From positions 1 to 61,593 of the forward strand of contig CAJUDA010000020.1 in assembly GCA_910584875.1 (NCBI GenBank): a stretch of DNA of 61,593 nucleotides, read 5' to 3'. The translations under genes and the position numbers were made by a program. The notes under the pieces are model-generated. The model was given only the letters and a program-made list of their open reading frames with translations, ran no database searches and was not told where the DNA came from. The number at the start of each line of letters is the position of its first letter. Position 1 is the first letter of the stretch. The DNA is from an uncultured Eubacterium sp. (GTDB lineage Bacteria; Bacillota; Clostridia; Lachnospirales; Lachnospiraceae). Below are positions 1 through 6,346 of this stretch, piece after piece.

Positions 1-163
1 GATAAACGCTGAAGGCATCTAAGCGTGAAGCCCCCCTCAAGATGAGATATCCCAGGCAGGCAACTGCCATAAGACCCCTTGAAGACGACGAGGTGGATAG
101 GTCCGGGGTGGAAGTGCAGCAATGCATGAAGCTGACGGATACTAATAGGTCGAAGGCTTGACC
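1..163 (+). rRNA. 23S ribosomal RNA, 3' end (partial)
   Basis: The first 163 bases match the conserved 3' end of bacterial 23S rRNA, including the gaagacgacgaggtggatag segment (domain VI) and the terminal part ending in cttgacc, which would pair with the 5' end of the molecule. The 5' part lies outside the window. No 5S gene follows: only 56 bases separate this end from tRNA-Asn, and a terminator closes the unit. Confidence 0.95.
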
Positions 164-219
164 TTGCAGGTAAATGGATGAAGGAATCTGGTATGCAGTT
201 TTGAAGGTATGGAAAATGA

Positions 220-291
220 TCCTCGATAGCTCAATGGTAGAGCACTCGGCTGTTAACCGAGTTGTTGTAGGTTCGAGCCCTACTCGGGGAG
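220..291 (+). tRNA. tRNA-Asn (anticodon GTT)
   Basis: A complete cloverleaf is visible. The 7-bp acceptor stem starts tcctcga and pairs with tcgggga through one G-U pair. The anticodon loop is ctGTTaa at 250-256, the T arm contains ggttcgagccc, and the discriminator base is g. It follows 23S rRNA and precedes a strong terminator, so it is the last gene of an rRNA operon. Its 3' part is repeated at 3632-3691. Confidence 0.96.
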
Positions 292-317
292 TTAAACAAT
301 TAAAGAGCAGTTGTTAG

Positions 318-370
318 AAAGTCTGTAAACAGAGAAATATATGTTTTTCTGTTTACAGACTTTTTCTTTT
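318..370 (+). terminator. Rho-independent terminator of the rRNA/tRNA-Asn unit
   Basis: A perfect 15-bp stem (aaagtctgtaaacag pairing with ctgtttacagacttt) encloses a 16-base loop and is followed by a T-rich tract (tttttcttttt). It lies 27 bases past tRNA-Asn and ends the rRNA operon. Confidence 0.9.
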
Positions 371-464
371 TAGTATGTTATTTATAAGATTAGTGAGATT
401 AAGTTAATCATCTGCGGGATACACAAAAATTGTCAGAAATATTTATTTTATTTTTATCACATAA

Positions 465-500
465 CCATTTGTTTCATACAAGAAACCAGATGGCTTTTTT
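465..500 (+). terminator. Hairpin with T-run inside the element
   Basis: An imperfect stem (ccatttgtttc / gaaaccagatgg) is followed by seven or more T. Its outline, cataacca ... tggctttttt, recurs at 1206-1240, so the two may descend from the same element terminator. No intact gene lies just upstream, so it is probably a remnant. Confidence 0.5.
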
Positions 501-575
501 TGTGCCATTTTTTACATAGCCATTCCTGTAACAGAGAGTGGAGGTTTTATTTTATGGAAAGGAGGCAAAAATGGA

Positions 576-1286
576 ATGGCAAAAAAACAAAAGCCGCCAC
601 AGGGGGTAAAGGTTATTGCGCTTGCCAACCAGAGGGGCGGGACGGCAAAGACCACGTCGGCGGTCAATTTAGGAATTGGGCTGGCAAATCAGGGGAAAAA
701 GGTGCTGCTAGTAGATGACGATCCACAGGGCGATTTGACAACGGCACTGGGGTGGACGGATGCAGACAATCTGGATGTTACCCTGACAACGCAGATGGAG
801 AGGGTAATCCTTGATGAACCGTTTGACTGTCATGAGGGAATCTTACACCATAATGATAACGCACAAACATCCGGAAAGGAATGGTGCAGGGTTGAGGATT
901 TACCACACTGGTTAGACGGTTTTATTCAGCGGCTGGATATTCTTTTAACAGAGAAACTGGAACAGAATCTGGGCTGGCGGAAATTAAAACAGAGCGAGCA
1001 GGATATATTAGAAAAGTTCCCGCTTTTTCAGGGATTGTTGGAAGGCGGTTTAGTAAAGAATGAGATAACTATTTCCACAGAGGAACAAAATGCATTTGAA
1101 AAACTTTTCTCCTTACAGCTTCATATGGACAGCTACCAGGAACTGGCACTGTATATGATAGGGCAGGGGGAGTTGGTAAAGTATTATGCCATTCTCTTGA
1201 TGTTACATAACCAACGGATAGAAAGTCTGTTGGCTTTTTTCTTTACGGGAAGGAAAATATTTGATAAAATTGTAAGTGATAAGTAA
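576..1286 (+). pseudogene. Chimeric ParA-type ATPase remnant
   Basis: Residues 1-95 are the N-terminus of a ParA/MinD-type partition ATPase as found on conjugative elements. They include a deviant Walker A (NQRGGTAKTTSAVNLG) and the LLVDDDPQGDLTTALGW segment. From about residue 99 the sequence no longer follows ParA: Walker B and the rest are missing, and the frame enters an unrelated helical segment. The last 30 codons read through a terminator-like hairpin at 1211-1240. A GGAGG lies just before ATG 576. I read this as a deletion fusion of two element genes. It cannot be a normal partition ATPase, though the N-terminal half could still be made. Confidence 0.7.
1211..1240 (+). terminator. Terminator-like hairpin within the ParA-fusion frame
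   Basis: The stem ccaacgga / tctgttgg is followed by six T and a further T-rich stretch. It has the same outline as the hairpin at 465-500. It lies inside the open reading frame, which suggests the original gene whose tail is fused here ended nearby. Confidence 0.55.
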
Positions 1287-1316
1287 GATAAGTTGGGATT
1301 AGTGAGGTAATAAAAT

Positions 1317-1988
1317 ATGGATATTGAATTAGAGAAATTTTTCGAGAGGGATGATGAGGCATTTTATATAAACGAAAATGGAGCAAGAAAGTTTCGTGGA
1401 GTTCATCGTTATTATAATGACATTGTAAGAAATGAAAAAGCAGATGAACAAGCAGAATTATTTCCAGTTTCTTTTAGTAAGGTCTTTTCTTGTGTTAATG
1501 AGTTTTTAGAACGGATAAGATTTGATAATGGATATAAGAAAAAAATTGTTAGGTGTGAATATATAGAACTTGACAATATTCAGCAGGTGGTTTTAGATAA
1601 TGGAATAATCGCTAAAGATTGTAACTGGGGAAGTTGTGAATACGACAAAAAGCAAAAAAAATATACCGATTGGGACGCAAAGTATAACGTTATATGCGAT
1701 AGATTCCAGTTGAAACAACCATATGATATCGTGTGGTTGAAATTTACGACTAAAGGTCATTTGGGTGTAGTTGCAAAAGGTTTTGACATAAATTACGATT
1801 ATACAAATTCTAGCGGGGTATTAATTAATCAGGTGGACGAAAATTGGGATACAACGATCGTACTAATTTTTCCGCTCACATCTGAGATTCTCGGAAATCA
1901 TACAAGTGGAGATATTGAACTTGCTATAGGGAAGTACTTGATTTCAAAGAAAGTTCCTATTATAGATTATTATTCTCACAATAATTAG
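1317..1988 (+). CDS. Hypothetical protein of the tRNA-Asn element
   Basis: A 223-residue protein I do not recognise. It has no signal peptide or membrane segment. The N-terminus is acidic and charged, the middle rich in aromatic and lysine residues, and the C-terminus ends in PIIDYYSHNN. A conserved-looking stretch, HTSGDIELAIGKYLI, lies near residues 195-209. GAGG upstream of the ATG is a usable ribosome binding site. Base composition is clearly more AT-rich than the chromosomal genes from 3.9 kb on. It is followed after 72 bases by another unknown ORF in the same direction, so the two may form a cargo pair. Function is unknown; a defence or toxin role would be a guess. Confidence 0.6.
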   Translation: MDIELEKFFERDDEAFYINENGARKFRGVHRYYNDIVRNEKADEQAELFPVSFSKVFSCVNEFLERIRFDNGYKKKIVRCEYIELDNIQQVVLDNGIIAKDCNWGSCEYDKKQKKYTDWDAKYNVICDRFQLKQPYDIVWLKFTTKGHLGVVAKGFDINYDYTNSSGVLINQVDENWDTTIVLIFPLTSEILGNHTSGDIELAIGKYLISKKVPIIDYYSHNN

Positions 1989-2060
1989 AAAGTAATACAA
2001 TTTCCAGTTTATTGGAAAAATGAATAGAGTAAAAATCAGTAGCTGAAAGGAAAGTTCGTT

Positions 2061-2633
2061 ATGACTTTGTTAAATCCTAATACTATTATCTCTGAGTGCC
2101 TTGAGACGGCATTTGACCTTAAAACATATATAAGAATAATGCGGATTGTAGGAAATGTTAATTTTAGAGCTACAGAAGAATTTCGCAAAATGTATAAAGG
2201 TTTTTATAAAGTACGCCAACAATCCCCACAATGGTATGACAAGTATTTCTCGCTTATGGAACAACAAGTAACAGAAAATCGTTCTTTTGAAGATTTATTG
2301 CGCATTATGTACCAAGTAGGTGGCAGGATAGAAGTATCATTTGTAAGTAAGCTTATGGCTACCGTTAATGCTCAGCTTCCTATATGGGATAAATATGTGC
2401 TTATAAATTTAGGTAAGGCAGCAGAGTGGGAGCGGTTGCGGTCTGCCGATACGGAAAATAGAATTAAAGAAGCTTCTAAAATATATACATACATCAAATG
2501 TTGGTATAAATCTTTTCTTGAGAATGATGACGGGAAATTATGTATTGATAAATTCGATGAAGCACTACCAACATATAAGAACAAGTTGACTGATATCAAG
2601 AAAATTGATTATTTGCTTTGGAGTAAGCGATAA
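2061..2633 (+). CDS. Hypothetical protein, possible OGG-like helical fold
   Basis: A 190-residue, mainly helical protein without signal peptide or membrane segments. The central segment SFVSKLMATVNAQLPIWDKY resembles the SKLL..hnP..PIwDs..V pattern I remember from small proteins annotated as 8-oxoguanine glycosylase (OGG) fold. The catalytic lysine/aspartate pair of true glycosylases cannot be confirmed by eye, so the link is tentative. The start is preceded by AAAGGAAAG. Composition is AT-rich like the preceding ORF. Its 3' end overlaps a small opposite-strand ORF by 25 bases. An enzymatic DNA-repair role is not supported; such proteins also occur in restriction or defence loci. Confidence 0.5.
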   Translation: MTLLNPNTIISECLETAFDLKTYIRIMRIVGNVNFRATEEFRKMYKGFYKVRQQSPQWYDKYFSLMEQQVTENRSFEDLLRIMYQVGGRIEVSFVSKLMATVNAQLPIWDKYVLINLGKAAEWERLRSADTENRIKEASKIYTYIKCWYKSFLENDDGKLCIDKFDEALPTYKNKLTDIKKIDYLLWSKR

Positions 2634-2740
2634 ATTAAGAAGTTCCATTTCGGGAAAAAATATATCAATTGATTTTCTACTATTTGTTTATGCTCGGGAT
2701 TTTTCCCAAAATCATTCTTCATTTCATCAAATACCTGCAT
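2609..2740 (-). pseudogene. Small ORF remnant (43 aa) with strong RBS
   Basis: A 43-codon frame opens with ATG at 2740 behind a strong GGAGGTGG site and begins MQVFDEMKNDFGKNPEH. It ends at a TAA that lies inside the 3' end of the convergent gene. The good ribosome binding site with a short product suggests the 5' stub of a longer element gene truncated by a deletion. I see no match to a known family. Confidence 0.35.
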
Positions 2741-2897
2741 AATAACCACCTCCGGTAGTGGACAGAATGATAAAGCAAAAATAATTATAGATAATTTATG
2801 AAAATATGGAGGAAAAATTAAAAAAGTTGAGACAGGCTATAATACCTTTTGTAGATTAGTAGATTTATTTGATATATACCAATTTGATTCAACGGCA

Positions 2898-3419
2898 TTG
2901 AGAATAAATAAAGGTTTAATTTTAAAATTATCCTATGCTGTAAATTCGCCAAATTTTTTAATGCCAGTATATGTTGATATGATTTTAAATCAGGAAGAAG
3001 AATTACCAAGTAGTTGGTATATATATCATAAACTTACAATACCAGAATATAATAATTTACTTAATAAAGAAAATGACCAGCAAACATGGAATTATTTACT
3101 TAACTTAGCTGGAAATAGTATTTTGGATAAAGCAGATATTCCAATTTTACCAATAATAAAAAGAAAAGATTTATTGAATAATATTATAGCGAGCTTTCAA
3201 AATAAAGCTATAAGCTGTACAGGAGTTAAATCTGTTTCTTTACCAGCCGAAAAGCGTACAGAAAGGAAACTGCTGTTACCAGAGCGTGTCGTTGCCAGAC
3301 AGGGGTGGTTTATAAAAATACTTGATCATCTCAATAAACTTACTTTGCAGATGAATGTTACTTCCAAAAAGTTCTGTTCTGAGTATGTTACGGTAAAAGA
3401 AATTCAGGGTATTGCCTGA
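2898..3419 (+). pseudogene. Degraded hypothetical ORF
   Basis: The frame is open from 2802 but has no ATG; the first usable start is TTG at 2898 without a good ribosome binding site, so the real 5' end is probably lost. The first about 115 residues are AT-rich, rich in Asn, Leu and Ile, and look like one protein. After about position 3230 composition and amino-acid use change (PAEKRTERKLLLPERVV), consistent with a fusion to another fragment. Function unknown. It is most easily read as an eroded piece of element cargo. Confidence 0.4.
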
Positions 3420-3631
3420 TAGAAAAAATAGATGTTACTGGTTTGACGGAGCTTTTCACTGAGCTATTGGGCGAATGTTTTATATACAAAATATTGAAAA
3501 TGCGGAAGAAGTGCTTATCCTAAATAGTAAAAAGTGCTTGCAACCTGTATTTCAATAGGATAATATAAGCTCTGGTATTGAATTATTGATAACTAGAAAT
3601 AAAGGCCCCGTCTTTCGGTGTGTATTCACAC
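3420..3631. other. Decayed sequence without a gene
   Basis: Short frames in several phases but no complete gene with a ribosome binding site. It includes a small hairpin, ggtgtgtattcacacc, immediately before the partial tRNA-Asn copy. I see nothing else here. Confidence 0.5.
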
Positions 3632-3691
3632 CAATGGTAGAGCACTCGGCTGTTAACCGAGTCGTTGTAGGTTCGAGCCCTACTCGGGGAG
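3632..3691 (+). repeat. Partial tRNA-Asn copy (attachment-site-like direct repeat)
   Basis: These 60 bases match 232-291 with a single T-to-C change in the anticodon stem. They cover the tRNA from the D loop to the discriminator. The sequence before it shows no acceptor 5' strand or D-stem partner, so it cannot fold into a full tRNA. It marks the right border of the element. Confidence 0.85.
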
Positions 3692-3804
3692 CTTCTGAAA
3701 GAGGAGCAGGTCATTATGGAGGAATCCGTGATGGCTTTTTGACTTTACTGGGAAGGCTGTTTACTATTTTGGACAGATTATTTTGATATTTATGGTGATT
3801 TTAC

Positions 3805-3833
3805 TTGCAGTTATCAGGGCTTAGGGGTAAAAT
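3805..3833 (+). promoter_or_regulatory. Sigma-A-type promoter of the NifX-like gene
   Basis: TTGCAG (3805-3810) and TAAAAT (3828-3833) are separated by 17 bases, 47 bases before the start of the next gene. A TATAAT at 3842-3847 is an alternative -10 without a clear -35. Confidence 0.5.
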
Positions 3834-3879
3834 GTTATTCATATAATGAATATTTATATAGAAAGCGAGGAAGAAAAAT

Positions 3880-4284
3880 ATGAGGATTGCTGTAACATAT
3901 GAAGATGGAAATATATTTCAGCATTTTGGACACACGGAAGCATTTAAGATATATGATGTAGATCAGGGAGAGGTTTTAGCCAGTGAGGTTGTCGGAACAG
4001 AGGGAAACGGACATGGTGCACTTGCCGGATTCCTGGTTGCAAATAAAGTAGATACCCTGATCTGCGGTGGTATCGGCGGCGGAGCACAGGCGGCGCTGGC
4101 ATCGGCGGGGATCCGGTTGTATGGCGGGGTGTCAGGAAATGCAGATGAGGCAGTAAATGCGCTTCTTGACGGTACGCTGGGGTATAACCCTGATGTGCAG
4201 TGCAGCCATCATGACCATGAGCATGGAAATGGCGGACATTCCTGTGGAGAACATGGCTGCGGACATCATAGCTGTGGTCACTGA
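3880..4284 (+). CDS. NifX/NifB-type iron-molybdenum cofactor-binding family protein
   Basis: A 134-residue protein of the dinitrogenase iron-molybdenum cofactor biosynthesis family, which binds metal clusters and occurs widely in anaerobes without nitrogenase. The fold signature is visible: RIAVTYEDGNIFQHFGHTEAF at the start and a Gly-rich TLICGGIGGGAQAALASAGI in the middle. The last about 30 residues are a His/Cys-rich tail (repeated H, HxH, CGEHGCGHH) that should bind metal. GCGAGGAAG precedes the ATG. No nif genes are nearby, so nitrogen fixation is not implied. A HAD phosphatase follows after 29 bases and may be co-transcribed. Confidence 0.85.
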   Translation: MRIAVTYEDGNIFQHFGHTEAFKIYDVDQGEVLASEVVGTEGNGHGALAGFLVANKVDTLICGGIGGGAQAALASAGIRLYGGVSGNADEAVNALLDGTLGYNPDVQCSHHDHEHGNGGHSCGEHGCGHHSCGH

Positions 4285-4313
4285 AGGATAGAAAACCAAA
4301 GGGAGAGATAAAA

Positions 4314-4985
4314 ATGTTCCAGACGATTTTATTTGATCTGGATGGTACACTTACAGATCCGGGTATTGGTATTACAAATTCAGTAATGTATGCCCTGGAA
4401 AAATATGGTATCCATGTTTTGGATCGCACGGAGCTGTATCCTTTTATAGGACCTCCGCTGACCGGATCATTTGAACGCTTTTACGGATTTGACCATGTAC
4501 AGGCTGTAGAAGCAGTGGGTTTTTACCGGGAATATTTCAGAGAAAAGGGAATCTTTGAGAATCGTCCCTACGATGGAATACAGCAGCTTTTAGACAGATT
4601 GCAGAAGGCAGGGAAGAGGCTCCTTGTTGCTACGTCAAAGCCTGGTGATTTTGCCCGGGAAATTCTGCAGCATTTTAAGTTATATGATTATTTTGAACTT
4701 GTAGCAGGAAGTAATCTGGATGGCAGCAGGACGGGCAAGAGTGAAGTGATCTCTTACGCATTGGAGAAGTCAGGGATTGATGCAGGTGATTCTGTGATCA
4801 TGGTCGGAGACAGAGAGCATGATGTACTGGGCGCAAAGGAGAAAGGGATTGCTTCGCTGGGGGTGTTGTATGGTTATGGAACCCGTGAAGAGCTTCTTCT
4901 GGCAGGAGCGGATTATCTGGCAGAAAATGTGGAGGATGTTGGCAAAGTATTATTTGAAGAGTTTGATCGTGGAAAGGAAGGATAG
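4314..4985 (+). CDS. HAD-superfamily phosphatase, phosphoglycolate-phosphatase-like
   Basis: A 223-residue cytoplasmic hydrolase with all HAD motifs: nucleophile motif DLDGT at residues 8-12, motif II VATSKP near 106, a motif III lysine in TGKSEV, and motif IV VGDREHD near 165. The helical cap between motifs I and II places it in the Gph/5'-nucleotidase-like subgroup. The substrate, a small phosphorylated metabolite, cannot be told from sequence. GGGAGAG lies before the ATG. The hemerythrin gene starts one base after its stop codon, so the two are almost certainly one transcript. Confidence 0.85.
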   Translation: MFQTILFDLDGTLTDPGIGITNSVMYALEKYGIHVLDRTELYPFIGPPLTGSFERFYGFDHVQAVEAVGFYREYFREKGIFENRPYDGIQQLLDRLQKAGKRLLVATSKPGDFAREILQHFKLYDYFELVAGSNLDGSRTGKSEVISYALEKSGIDAGDSVIMVGDREHDVLGAKEKGIASLGVLYGYGTREELLLAGADYLAENVEDVGKVLFEEFDRGKEG

Positions 4986-4986
4986 C

Positions 4987-5802
4987 ATGTATCAGTTTAC
5001 GGATGACTGCCTGACAGGGATTGAAATTATAGACAATGAACATCGTCAGCTGTTCGCGACGATTAATGCGATTTCAGATATATTGCAGGATGAAATGCGT
5101 AAGCCGGAAGAGGTTTTACAATCGGCAAAAGAACTTCTTGTCATCCTGCGGGAGTATGCGGCGACGCATTTTGCCCATGAGGAAGAGTATATGGAGAGGA
5201 TCCAGGATCCAGAGCTGATGCGCCAGAAAAAGGGGCATGAGGAGTTTACTGCCAAGGTATGCAGTGTCGAGCTGGAAACAGACGATGTGAGTAAAGGGAT
5301 CCGGGTTTTCCGCGATATGATGGAGTACCTGTCACGCTGGCTGTATCGTCATATCCTGGCCAGTGATACGATGATCGGAAAGATAAAAGCAGTACATAAT
5401 GATCCGGTTATGCTTACTTTTTCAGAAAAGTATTATACCGGAGTGGAGCTGATCGACAGAGAGCACAGACGCCTTTTTGAAATACTGGCAGACCTGAATG
5501 AGCTGAGCCGGAACGAGTTTTTACCAGATAAGTATGACGCCATCGCAGATGTGGTGGAAGAATTAAAGGATTATACGGTAAAACATTTCCAGGATGAAGA
5601 ACGGTATATGGAACGTATCGGCTATGAAGGTCTGGCTGTCCAGCAGAATGTACATCAGTCTTTTATTGATAAGATGGATACGATCGATCTGGATGAAATG
5701 GATGACGATCAGCAGGGATATCTGGATGAGCTGATCGATTTTCTCGCAAACTGGCTGATCAACCATATCATGAAAATGGATCAGAAAATCCCGGCGAATT
5801 GA
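4987..5802 (+). CDS. Tandem bacteriohemerythrin
   Basis: A 271-residue protein made of two hemerythrin four-helix domains, which bind O2 at a di-iron site. Each domain shows the ligand pattern. Domain 1 has IDNEH (His19), HFAHEE, KKGHEEF and HILASD. Domain 2 has IDREH, HFQDEE, NVHQSF and HIMKMD. No membrane segment or output domain is present. I chose ATG 4987 because GAAAGGAAGG precedes it and the frame upstream runs through the HAD gene. Single-domain hemerythrins are usually about 135 residues, so this is a duplication. In an anaerobe it probably scavenges or carries O2. Confidence 0.88.
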   Translation: MYQFTDDCLTGIEIIDNEHRQLFATINAISDILQDEMRKPEEVLQSAKELLVILREYAATHFAHEEEYMERIQDPELMRQKKGHEEFTAKVCSVELETDDVSKGIRVFRDMMEYLSRWLYRHILASDTMIGKIKAVHNDPVMLTFSEKYYTGVELIDREHRRLFEILADLNELSRNEFLPDKYDAIADVVEELKDYTVKHFQDEERYMERIGYEGLAVQQNVHQSFIDKMDTIDLDEMDDDQQGYLDELIDFLANWLINHIMKMDQKIPAN

Positions 5803-5821
5803 TATCGCCAGACTGACATAT

Positions 5822-5861
5822 AAAAACCTCTGACATGGATATCATGTTCAGAGGTTTTTTT
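5822..5861 (+). terminator. Rho-independent terminator after the hemerythrin gene
   Basis: A long stem (aaaaacctctga / tcagaggttttttt with inner acatg / catgt) ends in seven T. It lies 20 bases past the stop codon and two bases from the 3' end of the opposing tRNA-Cys; the A-rich left arm may let it work in both directions. Confidence 0.88.
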
Positions 5862-5862
5862 A

Positions 5863-5933
5863 AGGCGACTAACGGATTTGAACCGATGATCAGGGAGTTG
5901 CAGTCCCATGCCTTACCACTTGGCTAAGTCGCC
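5863..5933 (-). tRNA. tRNA-Cys (anticodon GCA)
   Basis: Read on the minus strand, the acceptor stem ggcgact pairs with agtcgcc. The anticodon loop is ctGCAac, the T arm contains ggttcaaatcc, and the discriminator base is U as expected for Cys. It lies downstream of tRNA-Glu in the same direction, separated by the repeat region. Confidence 0.94.
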
Positions 5934-5984
5934 ATATATGAATATTCTATGCAGAACCATTTAAAATGTGATACTGCAAAAATA

Positions 5985-6159
5985 TTTAGTGACTCCAAAG
6001 GAATAAAGCGAAATTTCGCAAGGGTTCAAATCCCCCCCTAACTCCTTTTGAAGATTTAGTGACTCCAAGGGGATAAAGCGAAACGTTGTTTCGCTTGGAA
6101 GTTTGCCTTTGGCAAACTTCGGGGGTTCAAATCCCCTCTGGCCCTTCTTGAAGGTTTAG
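5985..6159. repeat. Degenerate tRNA-Glu-derived repeat units with T-arm hairpins
   Basis: Two imperfect units (from 5985 and from 6055) begin with tttagtgactccaaggggat or a close variant, the same sequence that forms the 3' end of tRNA-Glu at 6155-6174. Each unit continues with aaagcgaaa and small hairpins (gcgaaatttcgc; aagcgaaac...gtttcgctt; gaagtttgcc...ggcaaacttc). Each ends with a T-arm-like gggttcaaatccc. Neither can fold as a tRNA. They lie between tRNA-Glu and tRNA-Cys, so they would be in the transcript if the tRNAs are co-transcribed. Confidence 0.6.
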
Positions 6160-6231
6160 TGACTCCAAGGGGATTTGAACCCCTGTTACCGCCGTGAAAG
6201 GGCGGTGTCTTAACCACTTGACCATGGAGCC
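6160..6231 (-). tRNA. tRNA-Glu (anticodon TTC)
   Basis: On the minus strand the acceptor stem ggctcca pairs with tggagtc, the anticodon loop is ctTTCac, the T arm contains ggttcaaatcc, and the discriminator is A. All stems are well paired. It is probably transcribed with tRNA-Cys, which follows. Confidence 0.95.
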
Positions 6232-6346
6232 AGTCATCTTGACAGAATAAAGTCTGACAACAAATGATATATTACCATATCTGTTGCTGTTTGGCAAGCA
6301 GTTTTTTTGATTTTCATCAGTTTTTTTAGCAGATTTATTCATTTTT

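Larger units (their letters stand above)
232..3691. mobile_element. Decayed integrative element in tRNA-Asn
   Basis: The segment is bounded by two direct copies of the last 60 bases of tRNA-Asn (232-291 and 3632-3691) with one mismatch and a spacing of exactly 3,400 bp. That is the pattern left by site-specific integration into a tRNA 3' end: one complete tRNA and one partial copy. Inside are a chimeric ParA, AT-rich hypothetical ORFs and ORF fragments. No integrase, excisionase, relaxase or replication gene is present, so it should be immobile. The att role is inference; recombination between two tRNA-Asn genes is the alternative. Confidence 0.6.

Noticed and set aside
3632..3691. A second functional tRNA-Asn gene
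   Set aside because: The 5' acceptor strand and D-stem partner are missing, so the cloverleaf cannot close.
3586..3786. 66-codon ORF across the partial tRNA-Asn copy
   Set aside because: Most of it is tRNA sequence read as codons; no ribosome binding site and no protein features.
3880..4284. Nitrogen fixation locus
   Set aside because: NifX/NifB-type small domains are common in anaerobes without nitrogenase, and no nif structural gene is nearby.
5985..6150. CRISPR-like array in the repeated units between tRNA-Glu and tRNA-Cys
   Set aside because: Only two imperfect units plus the tRNA itself, with unequal lengths and tRNA-derived sequence. No cas genes in the window.
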